NCBI RefSeq assembly: GCF_000003815.2
Contig: NC_049990.1
Location: forward strand, 9,749,539 to 9,813,538
DNA: 64,000 bases
Direction: 5' to 3'
From: Branchiostoma floridae
Taxonomy: Eukaryota; Chordata; Leptocardii; Amphioxiformes; Branchiostomatidae
In this document: in pieces, positions 1-12,500 of the stretch
How positions within the stretch are numbered: the stretch's first letter is position 1
Layout: every line of letters begins with the position of its first letter
Program-made: the position numbers and the translations under genes
Notes under the pieces: model-generated
What the model was told of the DNA's origin: nothing
What the model saw: the letters and a program-made list of their open reading frames with translations, nothing else
The model's database searches: none

Positions 1-504
1 TGCTGGTTGGCTGCCTTCACTTGGCTGTGATTGGCTGAGGGCAAACTTGAATCCTGATTGGCTGGGTGCAGTGGGCTTGGATTGGCCAAAGTTAAGTCCA
101 AAGCCTGACTGGGATGGCTGTGATTGGTCCAACTTGAAGGAGAATCCTCCTGATTGGCCACTGTCACTTGTTTCTGGTTGGGTTGGTTTGAACTGGAAGC
201 CTGTTAAACCTGTAGTCTGACCCGTCGTCGATGTCTGTGGTGGAGCAAACCCGAAGGAAAACCCTGTCTTTGGCTGAGAGGTCTCTGCTGTCTGCTGTGA
301 TGTTCCAAAGCCGAAACCTGTCTGGCCAGGACTTGCGAAGGAGAATCCAGACTGGGATGCTGTGCTGAGACCAGGCTTGGAGGCAGCACCAGTGGCGCCG
401 AACGGGGCTGTCGGCTGGCTAGCAGCATCCTGACTGAACATGGCGCCAAAGGAAAAGCCAGACTTCGTTGGCTTTGGGGCAGTGCCTGGTTTTGGAGTCG
501 TACA
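1..504 (-). other. FG-repeat region of RANBP2
   Basis: Downstream of the third zinc finger the frame is rich in FG-type motifs (GFSFG, APFGATG, GFGFGTS, GFSFGF, LNFGQS, FKFALS) separated by Ser/Thr/Gln/Pro spacers. This is the disordered FG sequence used by nuclear pore proteins to bind transport receptors. It has no stop up to base 1, so the exon continues outside the window. Confidence 0.88.
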
Positions 505-3500
505 AGCCAGGCAAGCATCTTTATCACCTGGATTACTAACCATGCAGGTTGGGCATTCCCATGATCCAGGCTTGGGCTTGAACATGTCATTGAATGACGA
601 AGTCGGTTCGCTAGGTTGTGAAGTCGTACCAGGTTTCGGCGTCTTACAAGTTTCGCAGGCATCTTTATCTCCTGGGTTGCTAATCATGCATGCTGGGCAG
701 TCCCACGATCCAGGTTTAGGCTTGAACAATTCCCCAAAGGAGAAGGCTGGTTTTGGAATTGTACCTGGTTTTGGGGTGCTGCAGGACATACAGGCATCTT
801 TATCTGCAGGGTTGTTGACTAGACATGCCTCGCACTCCCACGAACCAGGCTTTGGCTTGAACAGCTCGCCAAATCCAACCGGGACTTCCTGGTCTTTAGT
901 TTTTGTTGGAGAGGGTGGTTTCTTCGGAGACAGTGGTTTTCCTGGAGACAGTGGTTTTGTTGGAGAGGGTGGTTCCTTTGGAGAGGGTGGACTTACCTCC
1001 TTTAGAGGAGATTTCTTACTAGATGTTGCAGGTAAGGAGTTGATAATCTGGATAGCTTCATCCACCCTGTTCTTGAACTCTTGAGCAGTTTCTACCTCCT
1101 TGAATCTGACAGCAAACTGTTCCTGTGTGCCCTCTTCTTCAGCAAAGTCCATGGCAACCCAAACCCACGACCGGTTGGAACCGGCATTCGGCTTCATCGA
1201 CATGTCGGCCGTGATGTAGTGGTTGCAACAGATCTTGAGGACTTGGTCACGCCGCATCAGTATGCGGAAACGCTTGTTGTGAGGGTTGTGGAGAATCTTG
1301 ATGTTGCCAAGGCCGCGTTCCTTCCACTGGTGGTTGTCCTTGTCGAAGCGGAACAGCTTTGCCCGGTGAACGAACAGCTCATCTTCGTCCTCCTCCCCAG
1401 TTCTCAGTTCCACGTTGTCCGGGAGGGTCACGATTGGCTCGAAGTGGATGCCGTCGTCATGCGCCTCTGTGTCCTCATCACTTGCCAACTCCTGGTTTTC
1501 CCTGTCCACCTCTTCCGGCCGTGCAAACATCCGCTCTTCACCGGTGACAAAGAGTTCCTTGGATGGGCTCTTTGTCAAGTCACCTGTCTGCTCTCCCTCA
1601 CCCAGTATTGAAGCAAAGGTTATTGGGGACTCTGTTTCTCCAGGGGGCCTGAAATACCCGGGGCCAATTTGAACATTTGTCTCTGATGGCTCCTCTGAAT
1701 CAGGTGTTGAGACTTCCTCCTCTGATGGGGATTTTGATTGGTCGGAGTACTCCCCGAACTGGTGAGTCAAGTCCCTGGGAACGGTGAACGTGGGGGTAGA
1801 GCGGAACGTGTTGGGATCGACCATGGTGGTGAGAATTGGGTACTTGGTGGCGATGCCTGGCAGCTCGGTTCCAGGCATTTGTGAGGCAGTGCTGAAGCTG
1901 AAGAAGCCTCCGGCAGCAGCTGCTGCTGACAGGGCCTGAGAGCTGACCGGGATGCTGCCCACCATCCCCAGCCGAGAGTGAACCCCCATCTGCACTCCCC
2001 GAGGGCTGGTCGCCGCTGGTAGAGACTGGGTCACGGGAAGAGTCTGGCCCCCCTGGGACAGCTGTGGGACACCTGTGGTGATGCCGGGTCTCCCAGCCAG
2101 CTGTGCCTGAGGCATCTGCATGGCACGGGGGCTGATGGTTTGAGGGTATCCCTGCCCTAGCCCCATCCGTAAGGCGGCCGCCTGCATGGCTTGGTTATAT
2201 CCAGGCATGCCTGGCTGGAGGGTGCCAGGCTGGAGCGTTGTCGTCGCCACTCCTGGCTTTGGCAGGCCTGTAAACGCCGCCGGTTGGGACGCTTGCACGA
2301 AACCCTGCATGTTTGGCGTGGTGAGTGGCATCCCCTGTTGTAGCTGTGCTCGGGGGCTGATTGCGGCGAACTGAGTTGTGGGGCTGGGTCCGTGTACCAC
2401 TGTGTGCACGTAGCTCCTCTGTGAAGCCTGCAGCATGCTGGGGGAATAGCCCTGGTTTTGGTAGACAGGGGACTTGATGTGTTCTGGCGGGATGGTCACG
2501 GAGAGCGGCTGTGAAGGCTCGGTGGATGCACGTGTTAGGGAGATGGACTCGCTGGTCCGCATGGTCTGGTTTGGCGGACCCTTCTGTGGGTCATCTGATG
2601 CCACAGCAGCTGCTGGCTTGGTGTTGGTAGGAGTGGACATGATGAGGGACCGCAGCAGCGGCGTTTGATCGTGACCGGGAACGGTGGCGGCTGGCGTGGA
2701 CGTCATGTTTGCCGCCACCGTTGGCATGACGCCAGGAACCCGTGCGGGAGTTGTCACACCTGTTGCTGCAGCCAACGCCTGTGTGGCGCTCTCCTGGCTT
2801 GCGGCTGCCACCTGCGAGCTATGGTACATGGCGTGTTGGAGCGCACTGTAGCCTGCGTAGCCGTGTGTCGGTGTACCAAACCCATGCTGGACTCCACCAT
2901 AACCCAGGGGAGTGGTGTAGGCATACCCATATGGTGGGGTCTGGGCATAACCATAGTGTGGAGTAGCGAAACCAGGCTGGGGTAGGTATGAGGCATCGGC
3001 AGTTGGCTGTGCAGTTTTCTCGTCAGGCGGCGTCTGGGTGGACGTGGACTGGCCCATTGATCTGGAAGGGGTGCCAGACGTGGCTTTCATATCTTTAAGT
3101 TCTTCCTGTAGAAAAAATAAAATGTCAGTGAAAACCAAGAAACCGAGCAAATTGCCATTTATTACTCAAGGAATTTTATGAGAGCTATGTCTTATGAATT
3201 ATTTCATATTGTTGATACTAAATTTCATGTATCTCTAAAGAGCAGTGCTTTTTTTCTCCTAGTGCCTATATTTTTTTTGCCATAACAATTCCCAAGATAC
3301 TTCACTATTCCCTGGATATTCAAAATCTGTAGTATCTTTTAAATTCTAAGTGATTACGATTAGAAAATATTTCCACTTTGGGGTACAAACAGCATTGATG
3401 AACTTCATCATCAAAAATACCACAGATGTTATTCATTTATTTATTGGTTTGGTTGTTCAGCACGCACAGCCAAGCCCAACTAGCCTGTGGCTATTACAAA

Positions 3501-6500
3501 GGGCTAGCCCTGCTGACAAAAACAGAGACAATGTTGTACCACAGATGCACAACAGTGCACCCACCATGAGGAACTTCATCTGTTCCGTGAGCTCCTGCAC
3601 CCTCTGCTCACTCCTGGTGCAGGTCTCCAGCAGACGGGAGTTGTCCAGCGTAAGAGCCTTCAGCTGGGCTGCAACACTGGACGGGGACTCCAGGCTAGGG
3701 CTCTGCACAAGAGGGGAGGAAACATACAGCTTAAGAGCAATGTTCGAGGAAGACACTTGGAAAGGAAACATGTCTGGATGGATGCATTGTACATGTACAT
3801 ATAAGGTATATGTCTAAAAAGGAAAAAAAAAAGAAGAGGTGAGACACAAACCTTTGTCCTTCAGTGTTATAGACGATCTACCAACAGAGCTACCTGTACT
3901 TACACTACATCATGGCGATTTTTTAAGGTGTGTTATGTTTTAGCTTCCTGACTTCAGCCACGCTGAGTTTTGATTGGCTGACAACGTAAGAACACAGGCC
4001 AGTAGGCCAGCAAAAACAGAATGTTTTCCATCGGAAACAAAAATATGACCTTAGTGAAAGCTGTATTGGCAAACCATCTGAAAAATAGCTACTCACACGT
4101 CCATCACCCCTGGCCAGCCGAGGGGGGGACCCAGCTGTGGAAGATGTCAAGAGGGGGCTCCCTTCTGTATCCAGCTGCTCGGTCAGCTGATCCTGAGCCT
4201 TCCCAAGATCCTCATCAATAGCTTGGATCTCCTTCATAATGGACACACACAGCGGCTGTACAGGAACAAAATCGTCAATTACTGTTATGGAGCTTTTACT
4301 AAAAAATCACAGGACCTAACAGTAAGATTCTACTCCATAGCAAACAAGAAATCTAAGAGTCAAAAAGGGTCTAAATGTTATCTACTTTCTTTCTGAGTGA
4401 TACTGAAAATCTCTTTGAAGATTTGCATGTCTAAAGATCCTCTTTTTACCTCCAGAATGCTGTTTAACAATTTGTCTTGTCTGCAGACAACTTTAACATA
4501 CACATGTATAAATATCTGCATGATGAAATTCTAAGTAAAAAATGTCCTTTAATCTAACCCAAAAATTACTTATGGAATTCATGGATTCATTTTAAGATAC
4601 AATTTCATCTGTCTCTATGTAAAAATAACTAACATTGCTCTTGTCTTCTCCCAGCCTCTCCAGTGCCAAGGTCAGACAGTTTCTAGCCTTGTTCAGGAGA
4701 GTTTCCCACTCCGCCCTCCTGTGTTGTTCCTCATCCTCATCTGCATCCTCCAAGTCTTCTAGCTGCTTATTGGCCAGAAACTTGTAGATCTGTAAATGGG
4801 AATGACCACTCAATATGATGCTATCAGCTTAGATATCTGGTAAACACGATGTGCTTAAAAAACTATTAGGAATTAAGAAACTCCTAGATGTGATAAACAT
4901 ACATTTAGTACATTACAACAAGATACCCCAGTCATGCTAAAAAGGGAAGTATTGCATTATGTGTCATCTGTATCTTGTATGTATCACTTATATGTAAATC
5001 AGAATAAGAGGAAATACACACACAAACACAAGACATAAAAGCATGTCTATCAACCGTCACCTGACAAGGAAACTCCAGGATGATATCTACCAGGTTGATA
5101 TCTACCAGGTTGATATCTACCAGGTTGATAAAGGGACAGAGAGCATCTCGAAAGCTTCCCAAGCTATGAATGTAGTTGTGTGTATATTTTGTGTAAATTT
5201 CTGTCACACCCACAAGACATAAAAGCAACCCTGTAGGCCTGACCTGAGCCATATGTCTGGCAGCTTCAGCAGTGTGCATCTTCCTCAGCATCTGTAGTGC
5301 TTCCTCAGACCTCCCCTGTTGGGCAGCAGTCTGCGCCAGGAACAGGCGCCCTTCCTCAAGGAGCTCGGGGATCCTGGAGCCGGGGACGTCTTGGCTCAGG
5401 TGGGGGAACAGGGGGTCCTTGGGTGTCAGCAGGGTGAGATTTCTGTGGAAGACAAAGATTAAAACCACCGAGTTCAACCAAATGATGTAAGCTTTTCTGA
5501 GGTGACTACAGACCTCTTGGAAACCAGTGCATCAACTTCAATAGGACTAACTAGCTGTCTACAAATGAATATTGAGTAGACGGGGAAAAGAGCTATTGAA
5601 ACAGAGACATGCAAAGTCAATTGCTAAACTAATAGTAATACCAGACTGTGCCGCATCTGTTATCCTGTTGTTTCTGAAACGTCTGTGAAAATAAAGCCGT
5701 GGTAGTGTACAAAGAGTCTCTTTATTCACTACTCACTGTTGTAGTCGCTGCAGTAGTGGTATGACAGTGCTCCAGTAGTGTGCACTCCTCTCCTGCAGGG
5801 CTGACCACTGCTCCTTGTAGTACCACGGCTGTTCACTCGACTCCTGGACCTCTCCCATCTGTGCAGACAGACACACAAAAACAAGAGTGCTGTTTAAAAA
5901 AGCACCTTGGCGACATAGTTTATCATGACCTGCAGTGCTGTTTACTACTTTGCAACATTTGGGCATATTGGGTTCCAACACATGCTGCTAATCCTCAATT
6001 TTTTAGGGCAGCCAAAATACAATAGATGGCTCACAAACAGTAATTATAATTTTGTACGCTTGGAATAAAACAACGAGACACATACCCGTGCAGCAAATGT
6101 CTCTGCCATGTGGACGAGAAGGTTGGCATGGAGACCGTGGTTCCCGACACAGCGCACGACCTCAAGTCCACGCTGTAGCGTCAACTTCTGTTTGGCGAGA
6201 GTTCCCATTCTGACATTGTAGGGAGAAAAACGAGTTGAAAGAATGATTCATTTCCATAATCTGAAGTAGAGACTGAAAAGGTTAAATATACATATACCTC
6301 CCAAAATCAATCTAAGTTACAACTATACAACCTGTATGATTTAACCCTTAAGACAGGGACTTTTAAGAGGGGAACAAGGGCACTGCAGCCCCATGCCCTG
6401 ATCATGCACCTCCTTACCCTGGGGAGCAGATTCTCTTGCAAGCATAAAATTTTCAACTTGAGAAGGTTCAGAGGACTGATCGAAAGCTTGTTGGTAAGCG

Positions 6501-9500
6501 TATTATTTTGCGCACGGATATAAAGTTTTAAAATTGTAACATAATAAAAATTCTGATTAACCAGAGATGCTACTACTAGTACTAGGTCACTTGTAACCAA
6601 AGTCTTCAACTAACCTGTTTTGTTTGACAATAATTTTGCCCATCATGAAGACTTAAATATTTTCTTTAGAGTTAGAAGGACCCATTTTAACTTAAAATTC
6701 TGTAAACCTCATCACACAGCTGGAAGGGGGAACCCCAACTTTAACCCCATTGCAATTTTCTAGAACAACCCTTGATGTACATGTAGGTCCTGTACTTACT
6801 CTGCAGTTCCTGTGTACAGCCTGTAGGTGGCAGCCCACCAGTCCCTCTGTGCCTGTGAGCACAGGAAGCGGGACAGTGGGAGTGGCAGGATGCGAGGTTC
6901 CATCTGGCCGTAGGGAATGTTCTCCTGCTGCAGCTGCAGGGTGCTGGTGTACACAGTGGCATACACAAAAGCCTGGGGAAATTCCATGGGGGAAATAGGT
7001 TTGATGAAAAGTGTTTTCCTCACTAGAACTGGAACTTGTTACTTTTGTGAAGTCAAGAATTCTACCAGTCACAAAAGCACAATAACCTAAGAGCACTGGT
7101 CAGTTCAAATTTGGAAAAACAAAAGCAATTTTTTTTATGTGAAATCTTCATAAATGTTGAGTATTTGGTATCAGCTGGAAAATCTGTACATTTTAAAACC
7201 AACTTAAAGACACCACAATTCAAGAGAAGTCATGCTTTTCCAAATGACATTTGAAACTTAACTGTATGTTCAGCAGAAAAAAAGTTGACAGTAATTCCCA
7301 ACATGGATGCCTTGAAATCTGGAAACTGCCATTGAGGTTTTGAAAAAAGTCCTTCAAAGTTCAAAATGAAAAGTTACAGAAGGGTTTACAGTACCTGGAT
7401 ATCTAGAAGGCAAACTGACAGCGGAGCTCCTGACTTGAGATCTGTCGTGGTGAACTGTAGATCAGGGAAGAGCCGAGAAACCCACAGTCCACCTACACAG
7501 GAGGTACAGGACTTAGTACATAGCATTCTAATACTCAGTAATAGTGCAGACGTCTCCCACAGCAATATAGGCCAACAATAGTTACAAATCCTTTAAGTTG
7601 GCTAACATTCTCAATGCAGCCTAACCCCATATCAAATACAGAATTGGTAAACAAATGGGTACATGTACTTCAGTGTGTAAAAGATTAAAAAATAACTGCA
7701 TCTATTTTTCACGAAACATCTTCCTCGTCCCTAAATTAACACATAACTACAATCTTCGTTTGACAAACAAACCAATTAACAGCAAAAACTACATATTTCT
7801 AAACAAATCTCCACCACTGATCTCCTTACTTATCCTACTGACATTTGTATGAAGCTCCAAGTCTCAAGCTGCACAAGTTGCCCCCCTCCCACCCCAGTGA
7901 CTGTATGGAGGGTCTGGGCCAACTTCAGCTATCTTATTTTTAGTTTCCATCGTTATGCTTTATTTCCTGCACAGCATCCTGCAACATCCAATGGACGATA
8001 AACCAGAGAGATAGAGAGACAGAGTAGGAAATGACTTACAGTCTGGCTGGATGTTGTCCTCAGCGCTGAACCACTGTAAGCCCAGCCACACCACAGGCTG
8101 GAGCTCACCCGGCTGGTCATGGACAGCCACTGTCACAGATATCAACAAAATCAGAACAGATTCTTATCACTTATACTGTAACAACATTCATAGATATACT
8201 AGAGATCAATGGAATCATTAGATTTTTCCTACATTTCTAGTATGTTTGTGGACATTAGACATCCAGGTAAACAATATGCAAATACAATTCAATTCAGGAG
8301 CAATGTCATTGGAGGGTCCTGAATGTGTGACAGGGGCTCAACAGAAATAGGTCCCTTACCCATGTCATATTGTATGAGATCGTCTGTGTCAGGTAGCTCG
8401 ATGTCCTGACGAGAGAAGGAGCCGCTGGTAAGGAGGAACGAACGGTTGTTGTCTGTCCCATAGCCAAACAGGACGTAGAACACCCGCTCTCGGCCCTGGA
8501 ACACAGTGAGTATGCTATAGTTAGGTATCAGTTGAACAGTACTCTACTAACACGAGCTTAAGAATGATGCTCTTCCATGAAGCCATGTAGCAATACAGTA
8601 CCTCACAGCTCACGTATTTTAGCAGCAAAACACAGTGGGTCATCTTCCCCCTTCTACTTTAGTGTGTTGGGTTCTTTTACATGCAGAGGTTTGACACCAG
8701 CTTCTAATCACCATCCAAAATAAAGAAAGCAATCCCTTACAACATTCAAACCCACAATAGAATTCAATCCATAGTTCTCCATCTTTGGGGTTGTCTGTAA
8801 CTTGAATGCTTGCTAACTGATGTCATAAACTTTCCTTCAAAGTAGATTGGCATGTTGGGATTACAAGTCCAGAAGCAACATCTTTCAGCTTATAAAGAAA
8901 CTGCAGAACATACAACCTAACAGGTGTGAACTTACCTGTGGATTACAGAACTTTAGTTGGCAGTCTTCCACCCAGTCACTGCCCTGTTCTACTTGTAGAG
9001 TCTCTAGCATGTGGCCTGCAGTGAAAACAGTCAGTTTGCTATCAGAGGTGTCAAAGATCTCAGACAAGGACAGTTTGTCACATCTTTCACACGTTTCAAT
9101 AAGACCTTTTGTTCAAAAAATTGTGAAAGGCAATAAACAAACTTTTGAATGATATATACCAGTAATACAATGCTATTGACAAAAGTATTCACAAAAAAAT
9201 GATTTAACAAAGTGTCTGAACTTCATGTATTAAGAATAAGATTATATCAGTTTGTAAAAGTTAAACAGAGACAGGAGGCGCCACTATCTCAGGCCTGTTT
9301 ATGACCATGTCTTGTCATGTAACAAACTCTATCAGATGTCACGTGACAAGGAAACTCCATGATGAGATCTACCAGGTTGATGAAGGGACAAAGTACGTCT
9401 CAAAAGCTTCCCAAAGCTAAGAAAAGTAGTTGTGTGTATGTTGTTTAAATTTTTTTCAAAATAAGTGCATCAATTTGTATTAACAACTAAAATGGATTTT

Positions 9501-12500
9501 TTTTAAACAGAGGACCTACCAACTTGGCTGAGTCTGCAACAGGCCATGTCATACCAGCAGGTGGGTGGGGGCAGTTGCCGGGCGGGGTCTGCCATGGTAA
9601 CCCAGGGCGCCCGTGTGTCGGGAGCTGCTGATTGGTAGCTGACTAAGTAGCAAGCTGTCACCAGAGGCATGGCATCTGTCCATGTCAGCTGGCCCTATAA
9701 CATGGGACAAAATCTTCTGTTATTGTCTGTCTATACACTGTTGACTGATCATATCAAACAAACTCATGTTTTACAAATCTTAAAATCTAGAAATATAATG
9801 CAAGAAATACTGATCTGTCATCATCTTAATACATTACATTTCAGTACTATTCATTTAGTTCAAAATCTGCTTACTGTAAATGTACTGAACATGGAATTTT
9901 TTAGGTGGTTTTATTTTCTCAGTTACTGATATTGCCTCTTAGTGCAAAATCATTACACTGCAAATATCTGTTTTGTAATTCTACTTAACTACAGAATTGT
10001 TTCAACTTTTCCTGTGTTTGCGTGTCTCCTGACTACTCTCGTATTGTAGCGGAATTTTAAGAACATGGGGTCTAACATCTCCCTTTTGCTAATGTTGACT
10101 GACTAGAATGGAGATCCAAATAAAATAAAACAAACAAACAAACTTGCCTGCTGTGCCTGTTTGAGCAGCAGTGTCCCAGCTAACCAGTAGATCTGTCCTG
10201 TCATCTCCTCCAGTACAACTCTCCACTCCTCACCCCCCTCCCCACCCACTGGAGCAGTCAGCTGGCTTGCTGTGAGCAGGCAACGGTCAAATCTGGAATG
10301 ATAAGTTTGTGTCAATGGGAAAATTAATGCATTATATAAAGTCAATACCAATTTGGTAATGCAGGCTTGAAGAAGTCCACTAGCAATTTTGTCCAGGGCA
10401 AGTGAAAGTGATGATTGGGCAAGTACATGACCTACTCCACCTGGAACAATGAGAGGTTGAGAGGAGGTCACCAGAGACAGGATTCTTGATGTTTGTGTCA
10501 ATAGGAAAATTAATGCAAAAGTTTGCATTATCGTCATCATATCATCGTCATCTCAGGTGACTTGCTTGGACTAAATCTATCCTTCCAGACATCCCTGTCC
10601 CCTGTGGAGTTCTTGCATTATGTTGGCACTTAATCAGTATCATTTATATACATGTACAGTACATACCAATTTGGTAATATTGACTGAATACCAATTCTTA
10701 GTCAATTATTTTACTCATGATAAGGTTTTCTTACAAAAAGGATACACAATGTTCTACATGTGCAGGGCCATCTGAAGTGTCATGAGAGTTGTGGACTTGT
10801 GTGAAATTTTCATGGTAGATTTCAAAACAAGCAGATTGTGAATGCTTCCAACTTTGTAGCTGTATCAACTTTTTATGTTGACCAAGTATTTCAAATCATG
10901 CCTTTATATAGATGAAATAGACCATATATCCTGGCTAACTTGTCTTATGCTTCCAAAGATACATTGTTTTGGTAATGTGAGTTTAAGTTCATTGGATGGT
11001 TACTTCTGAATGGATTCTTCTACATACAGTACCTTCTGAGGACATCAGAGCACTGGCTGATACTGGTCTCAGCCAGCTTGAGTCGGACCAAACTGGACAG
11101 AGCTGACAGAAGCTGGATGTACAACGTGTGGGTGTCGTCTGGAGAGGGCGGGGTCCTCTGGTCTAGATATGTCTGAAACAGCATCAAGGAACAGAATTAC
11201 AGATAATGAGACTGGGATTCTGATGCCTTCTGGTTATGATTTTGTTTTGTCTAAATACTGAAGAACCTGCAACCTTGGAATTCTGTCAGATCCCTACAAA
11301 ACAAAATCACTATGACATTGAACTTCAACACCAATACAATGAATAATGTGGCAGTGGGAATAATCATCTACGGACCACCTAGAAGTGGTCACATTGGACA
11401 GGACCAGGTGGTCCTTATGTAGAGGTGGTCACTTGTACAGGTTTGACTTTATGAAATAGAGGTGCTAAAGACTCATAAAGACAAGCTTTTTCCAATGGTA
11501 TGTAAACCATTACTACACGCATGCATCCAGTAACAGAATACAATGCAGAGTTTCAATCATTCTAGTAATCAGACTTAATGAAAGTGAATTTTCCCAGAAC
11601 AACTAAGATCATGGAAGCACAAACCTGTAGTGTATTAGCCATGCAGCCGTACCACTCTGCGCTATCCTTGAAGACTCGTGTGCGCTCCACGGACGTGCAG
11701 TGATCATACGCCTCCTCCATTCTATCGTTGTCCCGGTACAGCTTGATCAGGCGGATATGCAGATGGGCATCTTTTGGATGGGCAGCCTGGGGTAATAAAA
11801 ACGTTCCAAAGATATCACAAAATTTCTTTCAATTAAATCTCAGCTTCACTGGGTAGTAATAAGTGACACTTGTCACTTATTGCTGGTGGTCAATTTTTCA
11901 GTCTTTCCTTCATAGTGGTCACCAGTCCATAGTGGTTAAATTTGACCAGTCGATTAAGTGACCGCTATAGAAAGACTTAGACTGTATACTGTAGTAACAT
12001 GACTACAATGTAGTAAGGCACTTTACCTAGGAATGTCCAAATTTTGTTATCTAGGTAAAAATGCTTTGGAATCAAGTACTGAATGTCAACCAATCAGGAA
12101 TCACCATTTGTTCACCAATCAGATCTTCCATATCATCCACACTACCGCCTTGTGATGTCATGATTCTCTCCTTCAGGTTGAAAACAGTCGGATGACCTGG
12201 GAACAGCGCCCCTGCCTTGTCTGCCCAGTACTGCATCCTCTGAGGATCTTCCTCTACAGAGCAGCAAACCTCTGCCACTGTGGAGTGTTTAGCACAACTT
12301 TCAAATTCTGAGGTGCACATGTGCATTGAACATTGTGAGAAAATAAAATGAATTACAAGTTGTGTATGTTCAGCCTTAAAACTTCAATCATTTTAAGACC
12401 TGCTTAATTATTAGGCCTAGGAAAAAAAATGTTGTGTTTCCTGTTTCCCTACCTACCCTAAAAAAAACCTGCCGACCCTAGACTTTTTTTGGGGTGGGCA

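Noticed and set aside
204-1611. Plus- and minus-strand frames overlapping the RANBP2 exon
   Set aside because: Shadows of the FG, zinc-finger and Ran-binding reading frame, which itself is open from 3105 to the left edge.
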